From contig JAGOBN010000031.1 of the NCBI GenBank assembly GCA_017999235.1, positions 1 through 13,720 of the forward strand: DNA of 13,720 bases, written 5' to 3'. Positions 1 to 8,809 of the stretch are shown here, piece by piece (positions within the stretch are counted from its first letter, which is position 1; every line of letters begins with the position of its first letter). The translations under genes and the position numbers were made by a program. This DNA comes from Anaerolineales bacterium. Its GTDB lineage: Bacteria > Chloroflexota > Anaerolineae > Anaerolineales > UBA6663. The notes under the pieces are model-generated. The model was not told where the DNA came from. It saw nothing but the letters and a program-made list of their open reading frames with translations, and made no database searches.

Positions 1-906
1 GTTCACCGCCGCCACCACGCCCGCGAAGGGCGCGCGCAGCTCCGCGCGGCTCAGACGCAGCCGGGCTTGCGCCAGCGCCAGCTCAGCCTGCGCCACGCTC
101 AGGTCCGCCTGCTGCACTTGGACCGCCGGCAGTTCGGCCTGCAGCTGATCCAGCTGCGCCTGCGCTTGATGAATGCGCGCGTACGCCACGGACAGCGCGC
201 CGGGGTCGCTGGGTTTCTTGGCCTGCTCCCACTGCAACCGCGCGATCTCGGCCTGGTAGTAGGCGGCTTCCTGGTTGGCCTTCAAGCTGTCCAGCGCGGA
301 CTGGGGGGGCGCAAACTGCGGATACTCCTCCGCGAAGACCACCAGGTTGTTGTATTGCTCGTTGAGTTTGCGGAAATCCTCGTTGACCGAGTCGTACTTG
401 AGCTTGGCGATCTCGGCCTCCTGCGGGCCGGCGCCGCGGGCGATATCGCCGGCCGAGGCGTTGGCGGCGCGCAGGTTGGCCTTGGCCACCGCTACGTCAT
501 CGGCCGAAGGCCCAGCCAGCAGCTTTTGGCGGCGCAATTCCGCGATCTGCAGGGCGTTCTCGGCCTGGGCCACGGCCAACTCCAATTCGACGGCGTCCAG
601 CCGGGCCAGCACCTGGCCGGCCGTCACCGCGGCCCCGCTCTCCACCAGCACCGCCTGCACCGTGCCGGGCAGCAGGAAGGCCAGGTTGGCCTGCCGAATG
701 GGCTGCAATGAGCCGGTGGCGCTGACGCGGGCCGCCAGATCGCCGCGGCGGAGCGGCTCGGTCCGCAAGGCCGCCGCTTGCTGCGCCCGTGCCAGGTCGG
801 CCTGATAGTTTTGATACCAATACCAGCCGCCCACGGCGGCGGCGGCCAGGCCGGCGGCGACGATCCAGCCCCAGCGGGCGCGCAGAAAATTAAAGAGGGC
901 GTTCAT
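1..906 (-). CDS. HlyD/MacA-type efflux periplasmic adaptor, first 302 residues (gene runs off the window)
   Basis: This is a membrane-fusion (HlyD/MacA-type) adaptor, which links an inner-membrane transporter to the cell exterior. The frame is open from the ATG at 906 to base 1, so the C-terminal part is missing. Residues 12-31 form one membrane segment rich in Ala, Gly and Trp. About residues 55-105 make the first half of a lipoyl-like domain (ATGSL, then GTVQAVLVESGAAVTAGQVL, then ARLDAVELELAVAQAEN). A long Ala/Gln/Glu-rich alpha-helical hairpin follows, and the visible part ends at APFAGVVAAVN (292-302), where the second lipoyl half begins. An AGGA ribosome site at 915-918 lies 8 bases before the start. 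The gene begins 21 bases after the stop of the upstream paralogue, so the two are probably co-transcribed. The transporter partner, perhaps an ABC permease/ATPase, is not in the window. Family call is firm; substrate is unknown. Confidence 0.88.
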   Translation of the reverse strand, partial: MNALFNFLRARWGWIVAAGLAAAAVGGWYWYQNYQADLARAQQAAALRTEPLRRGDLAARVSATGSLQPIRQANLAFLLPGTVQAVLVESGAAVTAGQVLARLDAVELELAVAQAENALQIAELRRQKLLAGPSADDVAVAKANLRAANASAGDIARGAGPQEAEIAKLKYDSVNEDFRKLNEQYNNLVVFAEEYPQFAPPQSALDSLKANQEAAYYQAEIARLQWEQAKKPSDPGALSVAYARIHQAQAQLDQLQAELPAVQVQQADLSVAQAELALAQARLRLSRAELRAPFAGVVAAVN

Positions 907-927
907 CAGGTGTTTCCTGCCGGCGGC

Positions 928-2310
928 TCAGGGGCTGCCAAAAAGACTGATGGTTTCGCGGGTGGTGACGATGGCCACGCTGTCGCCGGCCGCCAGGCCG
1001 GCGGTCACCTCGCTGAAGGCGTCGTTGCGCAGCCCGAGCGTCACCGGGATCTCCACCGGCTGTCCTTCGCGCAGCACGCTGGCAAAGGCCTGGCCGCTGG
1101 CGCGGTCCCGGCGGATGGCCCAGTTCGGGGCCAGCACCACGTCCCGCACTTCCTTGACGACGATCTCGGCCGTCGCCGTCAGGCCGGCGCGCAAACGTTC
1201 ATCGGCGCTGGGCAAGACCACCCGCACGGGATAGCTCACCACCCCGCCGCTGACCGTGGCCTGCGGCGCGATTTGTTCCACGCTGCCGCTGAAGGCCTCG
1301 TTCGGCAGCGCGTCCACCGTAACCGTCACGGCCTGGCCGGCCGCCAGCCGGGAAACATCCACCTCGTCCACGGCCACATCCAGGTGATAGCGCGCGTTAT
1401 CCACCAGCACGATGGCCGGCAGGGCGCCCACCGCCACCTCGCCGACCCGCACGTTGACGGCGGCCACCAGGCCATCGAAGGGCGCCGTGATCTGCGCGTC
1501 TTTCAGGTTCAGGCGGGCCTGCTCCAGGCTGGCCTGGGCCTGGGCCAACTGCAGCTGCGCGATCTGCAAATCCTCGGCGTTCGGGCCGCGCGTGAGCTTA
1601 TCCAGCGCCGCCTGCGCCTGTTCCACCGACGCCATGGCGGAGCCGGCCCGGCCGGGGCTGGCCGGGGTCTGGGCCTGCTCGTACCGCTGTTCGGCAATCT
1701 GGGCGTTTTGGATCAGCTGTTTCTGCTGGCCCTCCAGGGCTTGCTTCTCCCCGAATTTGCCCTGCTCGATGAGATCGTCGATGCGCTGGTTGACCTGCTC
1801 CAGGGAGGCCTGGGCCAGGACCAAATTCAACCGCGCGATCTCCACCTGCTCCTTGGTAGTCCCCTGGCTGGCCTGGTAGACCTGGGCGCGCGCCACTTTA
1901 AGGTTGGCCTCGGCCAGAGCGATATCCTCCGGCCGGGGCGGCGCCTGCAGCTGGGCCAGCGCCAGTTCGGCGGAGCGCACGCCGTGTTCGGCCTGCTGGA
2001 CCGCCAGTTCCAGGTCGGCGGTGTCCAGGCGCGCCAAAAGGTCGCCTTGTTTAACCTCGGCGCCCAGCGCCACCGCCACTTCCACCACCGGGCCGGCGGC
2101 GCCAAAGAACAAGTTGAGCTGCGCTTCGGCGGCCAGCGGACCGGTGGCGCTGACCGTGGACAGGATGGCACCGCGGCCGATGATGGCCTGACGCAGCTCG
2201 CCGGCCTGGGCGGCGGCGGCCTGCTGCTGGGTTTGCCAGTACCAGACGCCGGCGGCGCTCAGCCCGACGATCATCAGCCCGATTATCAGAAACGTTCGAG
2301 ATACACGCAT
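928..2310 (-). CDS. HlyD/MacA-type efflux periplasmic adaptor subunit
   Basis: A 460-residue membrane-fusion adaptor, a usual length for the family. Residues 7-26 are a membrane anchor or uncleaved signal. The lipoyl-like half-motif runs about 70-105 (VVEVAVALGAEVKQGDLLARLD). About 105-270 is a long coiled-coil hairpin of Ala, Gln, Glu and Leu repeats. The second lipoyl half is at 275-290 (ITAPFDGLVAAVNVRVG). Beta-barrel and membrane-proximal domains follow, including the family-like stretch LRAGLTATAEIVVKEV. It resembles the truncated adaptor downstream in both sequence and architecture, so the pair looks like a tandem duplication that has diverged. It is divergent from rex across a 187-base region. 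A perfect TATAAT lies at 2342-2347 on this strand and a Rex-like half site just after it, so redox control is possible. No strong ribosome site is seen before the ATG. The transporter partner and substrate cannot be told from the sequence. Confidence 0.92.
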   Translation of the reverse strand: MRVSRTFLIIGLMIVGLSAAGVWYWQTQQQAAAAQAGELRQAIIGRGAILSTVSATGPLAAEAQLNLFFGAAGPVVEVAVALGAEVKQGDLLARLDTADLELAVQQAEHGVRSAELALAQLQAPPRPEDIALAEANLKVARAQVYQASQGTTKEQVEIARLNLVLAQASLEQVNQRIDDLIEQGKFGEKQALEGQQKQLIQNAQIAEQRYEQAQTPASPGRAGSAMASVEQAQAALDKLTRGPNAEDLQIAQLQLAQAQASLEQARLNLKDAQITAPFDGLVAAVNVRVGEVAVGALPAIVLVDNARYHLDVAVDEVDVSRLAAGQAVTVTVDALPNEAFSGSVEQIAPQATVSGGVVSYPVRVVLPSADERLRAGLTATAEIVVKEVRDVVLAPNWAIRRDRASGQAFASVLREGQPVEIPVTLGLRNDAFSEVTAGLAAGDSVAIVTTRETISLFGSP

Positions 2311-2324
2311 GGGTCTTCAGCTCT

Positions 2325-2342
2325 TTGTGAAATAAAACATGA
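2325..2342 (-). promoter_or_regulatory. Candidate Rex operator (weak) at the efflux-adaptor promoter
   Basis: On the plus strand this reads TTGTGAAATAAAACATGA. Against the Rex consensus TTGTGAAnnnnTTCACAA the left half is perfect and the right half matches 3 of 7, giving 10 of 14. It abuts the TATAAT of the efflux adaptor gene and would lie over its predicted transcription start. The 9-mer TTTGTGAAA at 2324-2332 recurs as an exact inverted copy at 2447-2455. Function is inferred. Confidence 0.4.
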
Positions 2343-2347
2343 TTATA
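2342..2347 (-). promoter_or_regulatory. -10 element for the efflux adaptor gene
   Basis: The minus strand reads a perfect TATAAT here, 31 bases upstream of the adaptor's ATG at 2310. This would give a leader of about 25 bases. No convincing -35 hexamer is found 16-18 bases further upstream, so the promoter may depend on an extended contact or an activator. Confidence 0.45.
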
Positions 2348-2359
2348 TCGCTATCGGCC

Positions 2360-2387
2360 GGCCCGCTCAGGTTAGCGGGCCCCTAAC
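2360..2387. repeat. Overlapping inverted repeats between the two divergent promoters
   Basis: Two alternative stems share bases. GGCCCGCT (2360-2367) pairs perfectly with AGCGGGCC (2374-2381) around a 6-base loop. GTTAG (2371-2375) pairs with CTAAC (2383-2387) around a 7-base loop. They cannot both form. The block lies upstream of both predicted transcription starts, so it is more likely a DNA-level element (protein site or cruciform) than an attenuator. No T-run follows it on either strand. Confidence 0.5.
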
Positions 2388-2436
2388 GGGCCGCGAGAGG
2401 AGGTGCGCTTGCCCGCCCTATCAACTCGTGCTAAAG

Positions 2437-2454
2437 TTGCGGCATCTTTCACAA
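2437..2454 (+). promoter_or_regulatory. Candidate Rex operator upstream of rex (autoregulation)
   Basis: The sequence TTGCGGCATCTTTCACAA has the 7-4-7 spacing of the Rex consensus TTGTGAAnnnnTTCACAA. It matches the right half fully and the left half at 4 of 7, so 11 of 14. It ends 43 bases before the rex ATG, a fitting place for repression. Rex genes are commonly self-controlled. A weak -10-like GATTAT lies at 2470-2475. No footprint evidence exists here, so this is an inference from sequence. Confidence 0.5.
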
Positions 2455-2497
2455 ACACTCATTAGGCGCGATTATTGAGCGTGGGGAGCCGTTCCAC

Positions 2498-3115
2498 ATG
2501 AACACCACCACCGTCCCGGATATTGTGGTCAGCCGTTTGCCCATCTATCTGCGCGCATTGTCCCGCATGGAACAGGAAGGCGCGCGCATCGTCTCCAGCC
2601 ACGAGCTCGGCAAACTGCTGGGCATCAGCTCCGCCCAGATCCGCAAGGACCTTTCGCACTTTGCCAAGTTTGGCAAACAGGGGACCGGCTACAAAGTTCA
2701 CGATCTAGTCGACCAGCTCCGCCGCATCCTGAAGATTGACCGAGAGTGGAATGTGGCGCTGGTGGGTGCCGGCGACCTGGGCCACGCCCTGGCCCGCTAC
2801 AACGGCTTCAGCGACCGCGGCTTCCGGATCGTCCTGATTTTTGACAGCGACCCCGGCAAGATCGGCGAGTCGCTCAGCGGTCTGCCGGTGCGGGGCGCCG
2901 CCGAAATGGCCACCCTGCTCCCGGAGCACAACATCGTCCTGGCCATGCTGGCGGTGCCGGCCGAGCACGCCCAGGCGGTGGCGGATCAGTTGATCAAGGC
3001 CGGCGTGCGCGGCATCCTGAACTACGCCCCCATCAACCTGACCGTTCCGGAGGGCGTGCAGGTGCAGTACATCGACCCGGTGACCCATCTGCAGCGGATG
3101 ACGTTCTACTGCTGA
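2498..3115 (+). CDS. rex: Redox-sensing transcriptional repressor Rex
   Basis: Rex senses the NADH/NAD+ ratio: it binds operators when NAD+ dominates and leaves when NADH rises, so it usually controls respiratory and fermentative genes. At 205 residues it has the usual family length. Residues 1-75 form the winged helix domain, with the recognition helix around SSAQIRKDL (44-52) and the wing segment FGKQGTGY (58-65). A Rossmann domain follows, with the dinucleotide loop GAGDLG at 90-95 (often GxGNLG) and a domain-swap tail ending MTFYC. The start is supported by GGGGAG at 2483-2488, nine bases before the ATG. It is alone on the plus strand, divergent from the efflux adaptors and convergent with the atp/mreB block, and has a terminator right after it. 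Candidate operators lie upstream of itself and upstream of atpA. Identification is very secure; the target list is inferred. Confidence 0.97.
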   Translation: MNTTTVPDIVVSRLPIYLRALSRMEQEGARIVSSHELGKLLGISSAQIRKDLSHFAKFGKQGTGYKVHDLVDQLRRILKIDREWNVALVGAGDLGHALARYNGFSDRGFRIVLIFDSDPGKIGESLSGLPVRGAAEMATLLPEHNIVLAMLAVPAEHAQAVADQLIKAGVRGILNYAPINLTVPEGVQVQYIDPVTHLQRMTFYC

Positions 3116-3120
3116 CTGCA

Positions 3121-3160
3121 AAAATAAAAGCGCCCGGCCGCTGGCGGCCGGGCGTTTATG
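3121..3160. terminator. Bidirectional intrinsic terminator between rex and the mreB-like gene
   Basis: A perfect 10-bp GC stem, CGCCCGGCCG (3131-3140) with CGGCCGGGCG (3145-3154), has a 4-base loop. On the plus strand it is followed by TTTATGTTT, and on the minus strand by CTTTTATTTTTG. It can therefore stop both rex and the atp/mreB transcript. The minus-strand U-run is the better one. Confidence 0.92.
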
Positions 3161-3173
3161 TTTAAGCCCCGCG

Positions 3174-4181
3174 CTAGTTGCGCGGCAGAATCCGGCGCAG
3201 AATCTCCAGATGCTTGAAGGCGCGGCCGGCGCCCAGCGCCACGCACGCCATCGGGTTCTCGGCCACATAGGCCGGGATGCCCGTCTCCTTGGTCATCAGC
3301 TTGTCGATGCCGCGCAGCAGCGCGCCGCCCCCGCTCAACATCATCCCCCGGTCAATCACATCCGCCGCCAGTTCGGGCGGCGTCTTCTCCAGGACGGTGC
3401 GGACCACCCCTACAATGGCGCCGAGCGGCTCCTGGAGCGCTTCCACCACCTCATTGGTCGTCAGGGTCACCGTCCGCGGCAGGCCGTTCACCTGGTCCCG
3501 GCCCTGGATTTCCAGGGACTGCTCCTCCGCCTGCGGGATAGCCGCGCCCAGCTTGAGCTTAATATCTTCCGCGGACTGTTCGCCGATCAGCAAGCCATAT
3601 TTCTTGCGGATGTACCCCACAATCGCCTCGTCCAGCCGCAGGCCGCCGACGCGCGCGGTATGCGCGGACACCAGGCTGTTCATGGAGACCACGGCCGCCT
3701 GGGTGGCGCCGCCGCCCAGACTGACCACCAGGCTGCCGGTGGGTGTGGCCACCGCCAGGTCGGCGCCGTAGGCGGCGGCCAACGGCTCCGGCAGCAGGAA
3801 GACATCGCTGCCGCCGGCCTCCAGGGCCGCCTCCTGCACCGCGCGGCTCTCCACGCTGGTAGCGCCGTAGGGCACGGTGATGATGATGCGCGGCCGGAAC
3901 AGGCGGAACGGCCCGCAGACTTTCTCGATGATGTTTTGGAGCAGCCGGGTGGTGACTTCGTAATCGGCGATGACGCCATCCCGCAGGGGCCGCGTGACTT
4001 CCACGGTCTCCGGGGCGCGGCCGTACATATCCTTGGCCTCTTGGCCCCAGGCCACCACCTTGCTTTCAGCGGTCACCAGGGCGACCACGCTGGGCTCATG
4101 CAGGACGATCTCGCCGCCCTCGCACACCAGGACATTGATCGTCCCCAGGCCAATGCCCAGGTCCTTGCCAAACCATGGCAT
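3174..4181 (-). CDS. MreB/Mbl-family actin-like protein with altered nucleotide-site residues
   Basis: A 335-residue bacterial actin of the MreB/Mbl family, the usual length. These proteins form membrane-bound filaments that guide cell-wall synthesis. Family hallmarks include FGKDLGI at the N-terminus, [19 protein letters not shown], the catalytic-glutamate loop [10 protein letters not shown] (Glu132), [20 protein letters not shown], and the adenosine loop [17 protein letters not shown]. The odd point is in the two phosphate loops. Phosphate-1 reads GLGTIN where MreB normally has DLGTAN, and phosphate-2 reads SLGGGA where it has DIGGGT. The lost aspartates correspond to actin Asp11 and Asp154, so ATP hydrolysis is probably impaired. 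The gene begins 5 bases after atpC, with no clear ribosome site, implying translational coupling in the same operon. It ends at the terminator shared with rex. Whether it shapes cells is inferred. Confidence 0.93.
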   Translation of the reverse strand: MPWFGKDLGIGLGTINVLVCEGGEIVLHEPSVVALVTAESKVVAWGQEAKDMYGRAPETVEVTRPLRDGVIADYEVTTRLLQNIIEKVCGPFRLFRPRIIITVPYGATSVESRAVQEAALEAGGSDVFLLPEPLAAAYGADLAVATPTGSLVVSLGGGATQAAVVSMNSLVSAHTARVGGLRLDEAIVGYIRKKYGLLIGEQSAEDIKLKLGAAIPQAEEQSLEIQGRDQVNGLPRTVTLTTNEVVEALQEPLGAIVGVVRTVLEKTPPELAADVIDRGMMLSGGGALLRGIDKLMTKETGIPAYVAENPMACVALGAGRAFKHLEILRRILPRN

Positions 4182-4186
4182 CCGGG

Positions 4187-4603
4187 TTAAGCCTGACCGG
4201 AACGGCGCCGGCGGGCGACGCTGAGGCGGAGCGTGGAGCGGCGCAGGGCGGCTTCGGCGGCCAGATGCGCTTCGGACTCGCGCGGCGCGTTCTTGAGCGA
4301 GGCTTCGGCGCGCCGGCGCGCTTCCTCGGCGCGAGCCACGTCAATCTCCTCCGAAGCCTCAGCCGCATCGGCCAGCACCGTCACCAGATCCGGCTGCACT
4401 TCCATGAAACCGCCGGCGATGGCGAAGAGCTGCTCGTGGTTTCCCTGGCGCACTTTGAGAATGCCGGTCTTGAGCGACGTCAGGACCGGGGCGTGATGCG
4501 GCAGGATGCCCATCTCGCCGGCCGCCCCCGGCGCCACCACCATATCCACGTCACCTTCAAAGACCTTGCGGTCCTGGCTGATAATTTCACAACGGATTGG
4601 CAT
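4187..4603 (-). CDS. atpC: F1F0 ATP synthase epsilon subunit
   Basis: Epsilon joins gamma in the rotor stalk of F1 and can inhibit ATP hydrolysis. With the ATG at 4603 the protein has 138 residues, the normal size. A TTG start at 4624 would add seven residues encoded by a tandem repeat, and the family N-terminus ([16 protein letters not shown]) favours the ATG. The beta-sandwich domain covers about residues 1-83, with [19 protein letters not shown] at 29-47. The C-terminal helices carry IDVARA at 87-92 and a later RA (98-99). These resemble the I(L)DxxRA motif that binds ATP in epsilon of Bacillus-type enzymes, so nucleotide control of inhibition is plausible. There is no clear ribosome site. 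The spacer from atpD carries octamer repeats and a long inverted repeat that could modulate translation. The mreB-like gene follows after 5 bases. Confidence 0.96.
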   Translation of the reverse strand: MPIRCEIISQDRKVFEGDVDMVVAPGAAGEMGILPHHAPVLTSLKTGILKVRQGNHEQLFAIAGGFMEVQPDLVTVLADAAEASEEIDVARAEEARRRAEASLKNAPRESEAHLAAEAALRRSTLRLSVARRRRSGQA

Positions 4604-4605
4604 CG

Positions 4606-4669
4606 CAATCACCCAATCACTCAATCAATTCCAGCGCCTCGTTTCGGAAGCGAATTGGCGATTGGGTGA

Positions 4670-4671
<2 letters not shown>
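4606..4671 (-). repeat. atpD-atpC spacer: three octamer repeats plus a 12-bp inverted repeat
   Basis: On the plus strand, CAATCACC, CAATCACT and CAATCAAT lie end to end at 4606-4629, immediately before the atpC start. AATCACCCAATC (4607-4618) has an exact inverted copy at 4660-4671, overlapping the atpD stop codon at 4670-4672. In the mRNA the two arms would pair across a 41-base loop and cover the atpC initiation region. Confidence 0.8.
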
Positions 4672-6103
<1,432 letters not shown>

Positions 6104-7012
6104 TTATTTTTGAGCCTGGGTGAGGGCTTCCGCGCCGCCGGCGATATCCAGCATGTCGCTGGTGATCGACAGTTGGCGGGCCTTGTTGTAATCCAGTTGC
6201 AGCGAACTGATCAGATCTTTGGCGTTGTCAGTGGCGTTGCGCATGGCCGTCATGCGCGCGGCGTGCTCGCTGGCGAAGGCCTCCAGCAGCGCCTGGTACA
6301 CCTGCAGCTGCGTGAAGCGCGGAATGATGACGTCCAGCAGCTCTTCGCGCGACGGCTCGTACGTGAACGCGGCCTGCGGGCCGGGCTGCACCCGCGTCCC
6401 GGCGGTGGCCTTGTGGGCGTCATCCGACTCGGGCTGGAGCGGCAGGACCTGCATGACGTGCGGCTCCTGGCGCAGCATATTGACGAAATCGGTATAGATC
6501 AGGACCACGCGATCCGTGCGGCCGGCCAGGAAATCTTCCACCAGCAGCCGGCCGATGGACGCGATATCCACAAACGACGGCGCGCTGGGCAGGCCCACGA
6601 ACTCACCCACCACGTTCTGGCGCCGGCGGATGAGCAGGTCGCGGCCCTTTTTGCCCACAGCCACAAACCGCACCGGCGCCGTCTGCGCGCGCGCAAAGGC
6701 CAGCGCCGCCCGCAGGACATTGGTGTTGTAAGCCCCGCACAGGCCCCGGTCGCTGGTGAAGAGCACGACCGTAATATTGCGGACCGCCTTGCGCGTTTGC
6801 AGCAGCGGGTGGAAAGCGCCGCCATCGTTGCCGGGCTGCTGGCTGAGGTGCTGCAGGATCTGCAGCGCCTTGGACGCATACTGGCGCGTGGCCAGCACCG
6901 CCAACTGGGCCTTGCGGACCTTGGAGGCGCTGACCGCTTCCAGCGCCCGCGTGACCTGGGCGATATTTTTGACGCTCCGGATCTGGAGCCGCATGTTGCG
7001 AAGTGATGGCAT
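6104..7012 (-). CDS. atpG: F1F0 ATP synthase gamma subunit
   Basis: Gamma is the central rotor shaft of F1. The protein has 302 residues, slightly longer than the common 285-295. The N-terminal helix starts PSLRNMRLQIRSVKNIAQVTRALEAVSASK in the family manner, which supports the start at 7012 over an internal Met at residue 7. The Rossmann-like middle has TSDRGLCGAYN at 86-96. The C-terminal helix holds ASEHAARMTAMRNATDNAKD at 247-266 and then ARQLSITSDMLDIAGGAEAL. In that last stretch ITSDM replaces the more usual ITxEL, close to the catch region with beta. No ribosome site is visible before the ATG; the 99-base spacer from atpA instead contains heptamer repeats. Identification is secure. Confidence 0.97.
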   Translation of the reverse strand: MPSLRNMRLQIRSVKNIAQVTRALEAVSASKVRKAQLAVLATRQYASKALQILQHLSQQPGNDGGAFHPLLQTRKAVRNITVVLFTSDRGLCGAYNTNVLRAALAFARAQTAPVRFVAVGKKGRDLLIRRRQNVVGEFVGLPSAPSFVDIASIGRLLVEDFLAGRTDRVVLIYTDFVNMLRQEPHVMQVLPLQPESDDAHKATAGTRVQPGPQAAFTYEPSREELLDVIIPRFTQLQVYQALLEAFASEHAARMTAMRNATDNAKDLISSLQLDYNKARQLSITSDMLDIAGGAEALTQAQK

Positions 7013-7035
7013 AGTCAGAGTTGCCGACAGCTAGG

Positions 7036-7056
7036 CAGTGGTCAATGGTCAGTGGC
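7036..7056. repeat. Three tandem heptamers in the atpA-atpG spacer
   Basis: CAGTGGT, CAATGGT and CAGTGGC lie end to end on the plus strand, 24 bases upstream of the atpG start. They share CAnTGG. A related CACTGTCCAGT lies at the other side of the spacer (about 7099-7109). They look like short intergenic simple repeats. Confidence 0.7.
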
Positions 7057-7111
7057 CGGCGGCGCGAAGCCGGTGGAGGCCAGCTCCGCGCCCCGGTTCA
7101 CTGTCCAGTTA

Positions 7112-8620
<1,509 letters not shown>

Positions 8621-8629
8621 GCTAAAGCG

Positions 8630-8634
8630 CCTCC
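8630..8634 (-). promoter_or_regulatory. Ribosome binding site of atpA
   Basis: GGAGG on the minus strand, nine bases before the ATG at 8620. It decides the atpA start in favour of residues SDFVKDLTL and against the 27-residue longer reading. Confidence 0.88.
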
Positions 8635-8669
8635 GGACAAGCTCGCAGGGGTGGTCGCGATCGCTCGGC

Positions 8670-8706
8670 AAAAATCCGGCCTGGCACACAGGTGGGACCA
8701 AGCCGG
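8670..8706 (-). terminator. Leader hairpin with U-run upstream of atpA: candidate attenuator or terminator
   Basis: On the minus strand CCGGCTTGG (8706-8698) pairs with CCAGGCCGG (8684-8676), a 9-bp stem with one U-G pair and a 13-base loop. It is followed by ATTTTTG. It lies between the predicted atpA transcription start (about 8749) and the ATG. It could terminate the upstream repeat-protein transcript, or attenuate atpA if the promoter at 8756-8784 is the one used. No AT-rich promoter is seen between this hairpin and atpA, which favours attenuation or read-through. Confidence 0.55.
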
Positions 8707-8755
8707 TAAAGTAACCTAATTAGAGGAGAGCAGCCTAGTTGGCTGGGTTTGCAAG

Positions 8756-8784
8756 ATAATACTTGAAATAATAAGGCTTGTCCA
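8756..8784 (-). promoter_or_regulatory. Sigma-70-type promoter for the atpAGDC-mreB block
   Basis: On the minus strand the -35 TGGACA (8779-8784) and the -10 TATTAT (8756-8761) are separated by exactly 17 bases, each matching 5 of 6 consensus positions. The predicted start is near 8749, giving a leader of about 128 bases. The spacer is AT-rich compared with the surrounding DNA. It lies wholly outside the upstream gene, which ends at 8810. Confidence 0.65.
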
Positions 8785-8795
8785 GTGGTTCACAA
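8778..8795 (-). promoter_or_regulatory. Candidate Rex operator over the atpA promoter -35
   Basis: The plus strand reads TTGTCCAGTGGTTCACAA, with the same 7-4-7 layout as TTGTGAAnnnnTTCACAA and 12 of 14 defined positions matching. It covers the whole -35 hexamer (8779-8784), so bound Rex would block polymerase. Rex is encoded in the same window, and Rex control of atp genes is established in Streptomyces coelicolor. Binding here is inferred. Confidence 0.6.
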
Positions 8796-8809
8796 TCACT
8801 TTGTACACA

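Noticed and set aside
778..2478. A 566-codon plus-strand open frame opposite the efflux adaptor
   Set aside because: The minus-strand product is a clear HlyD-type adaptor. The antisense product shows no family pattern and runs through the divergent control region.
4575..4592. TTCACAA half site resembling a Rex operator
   Set aside because: It lies inside the atpC coding region, the left half matches only 3 of 7 positions, and the bases are explained by the conserved residues CEIIS.
4604..4624. Upstream TTG start for atpC
   Set aside because: It would translate the octamer repeat into seven residues not found in epsilon subunits. The ATG at 4603 gives the standard N-terminus.
8621..8701. Longer atpA reading with 27 extra N-terminal residues
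   Set aside because: The extra residues are not part of the alpha family, and GGAGG at 8630-8634 points to the ATG at 8620.
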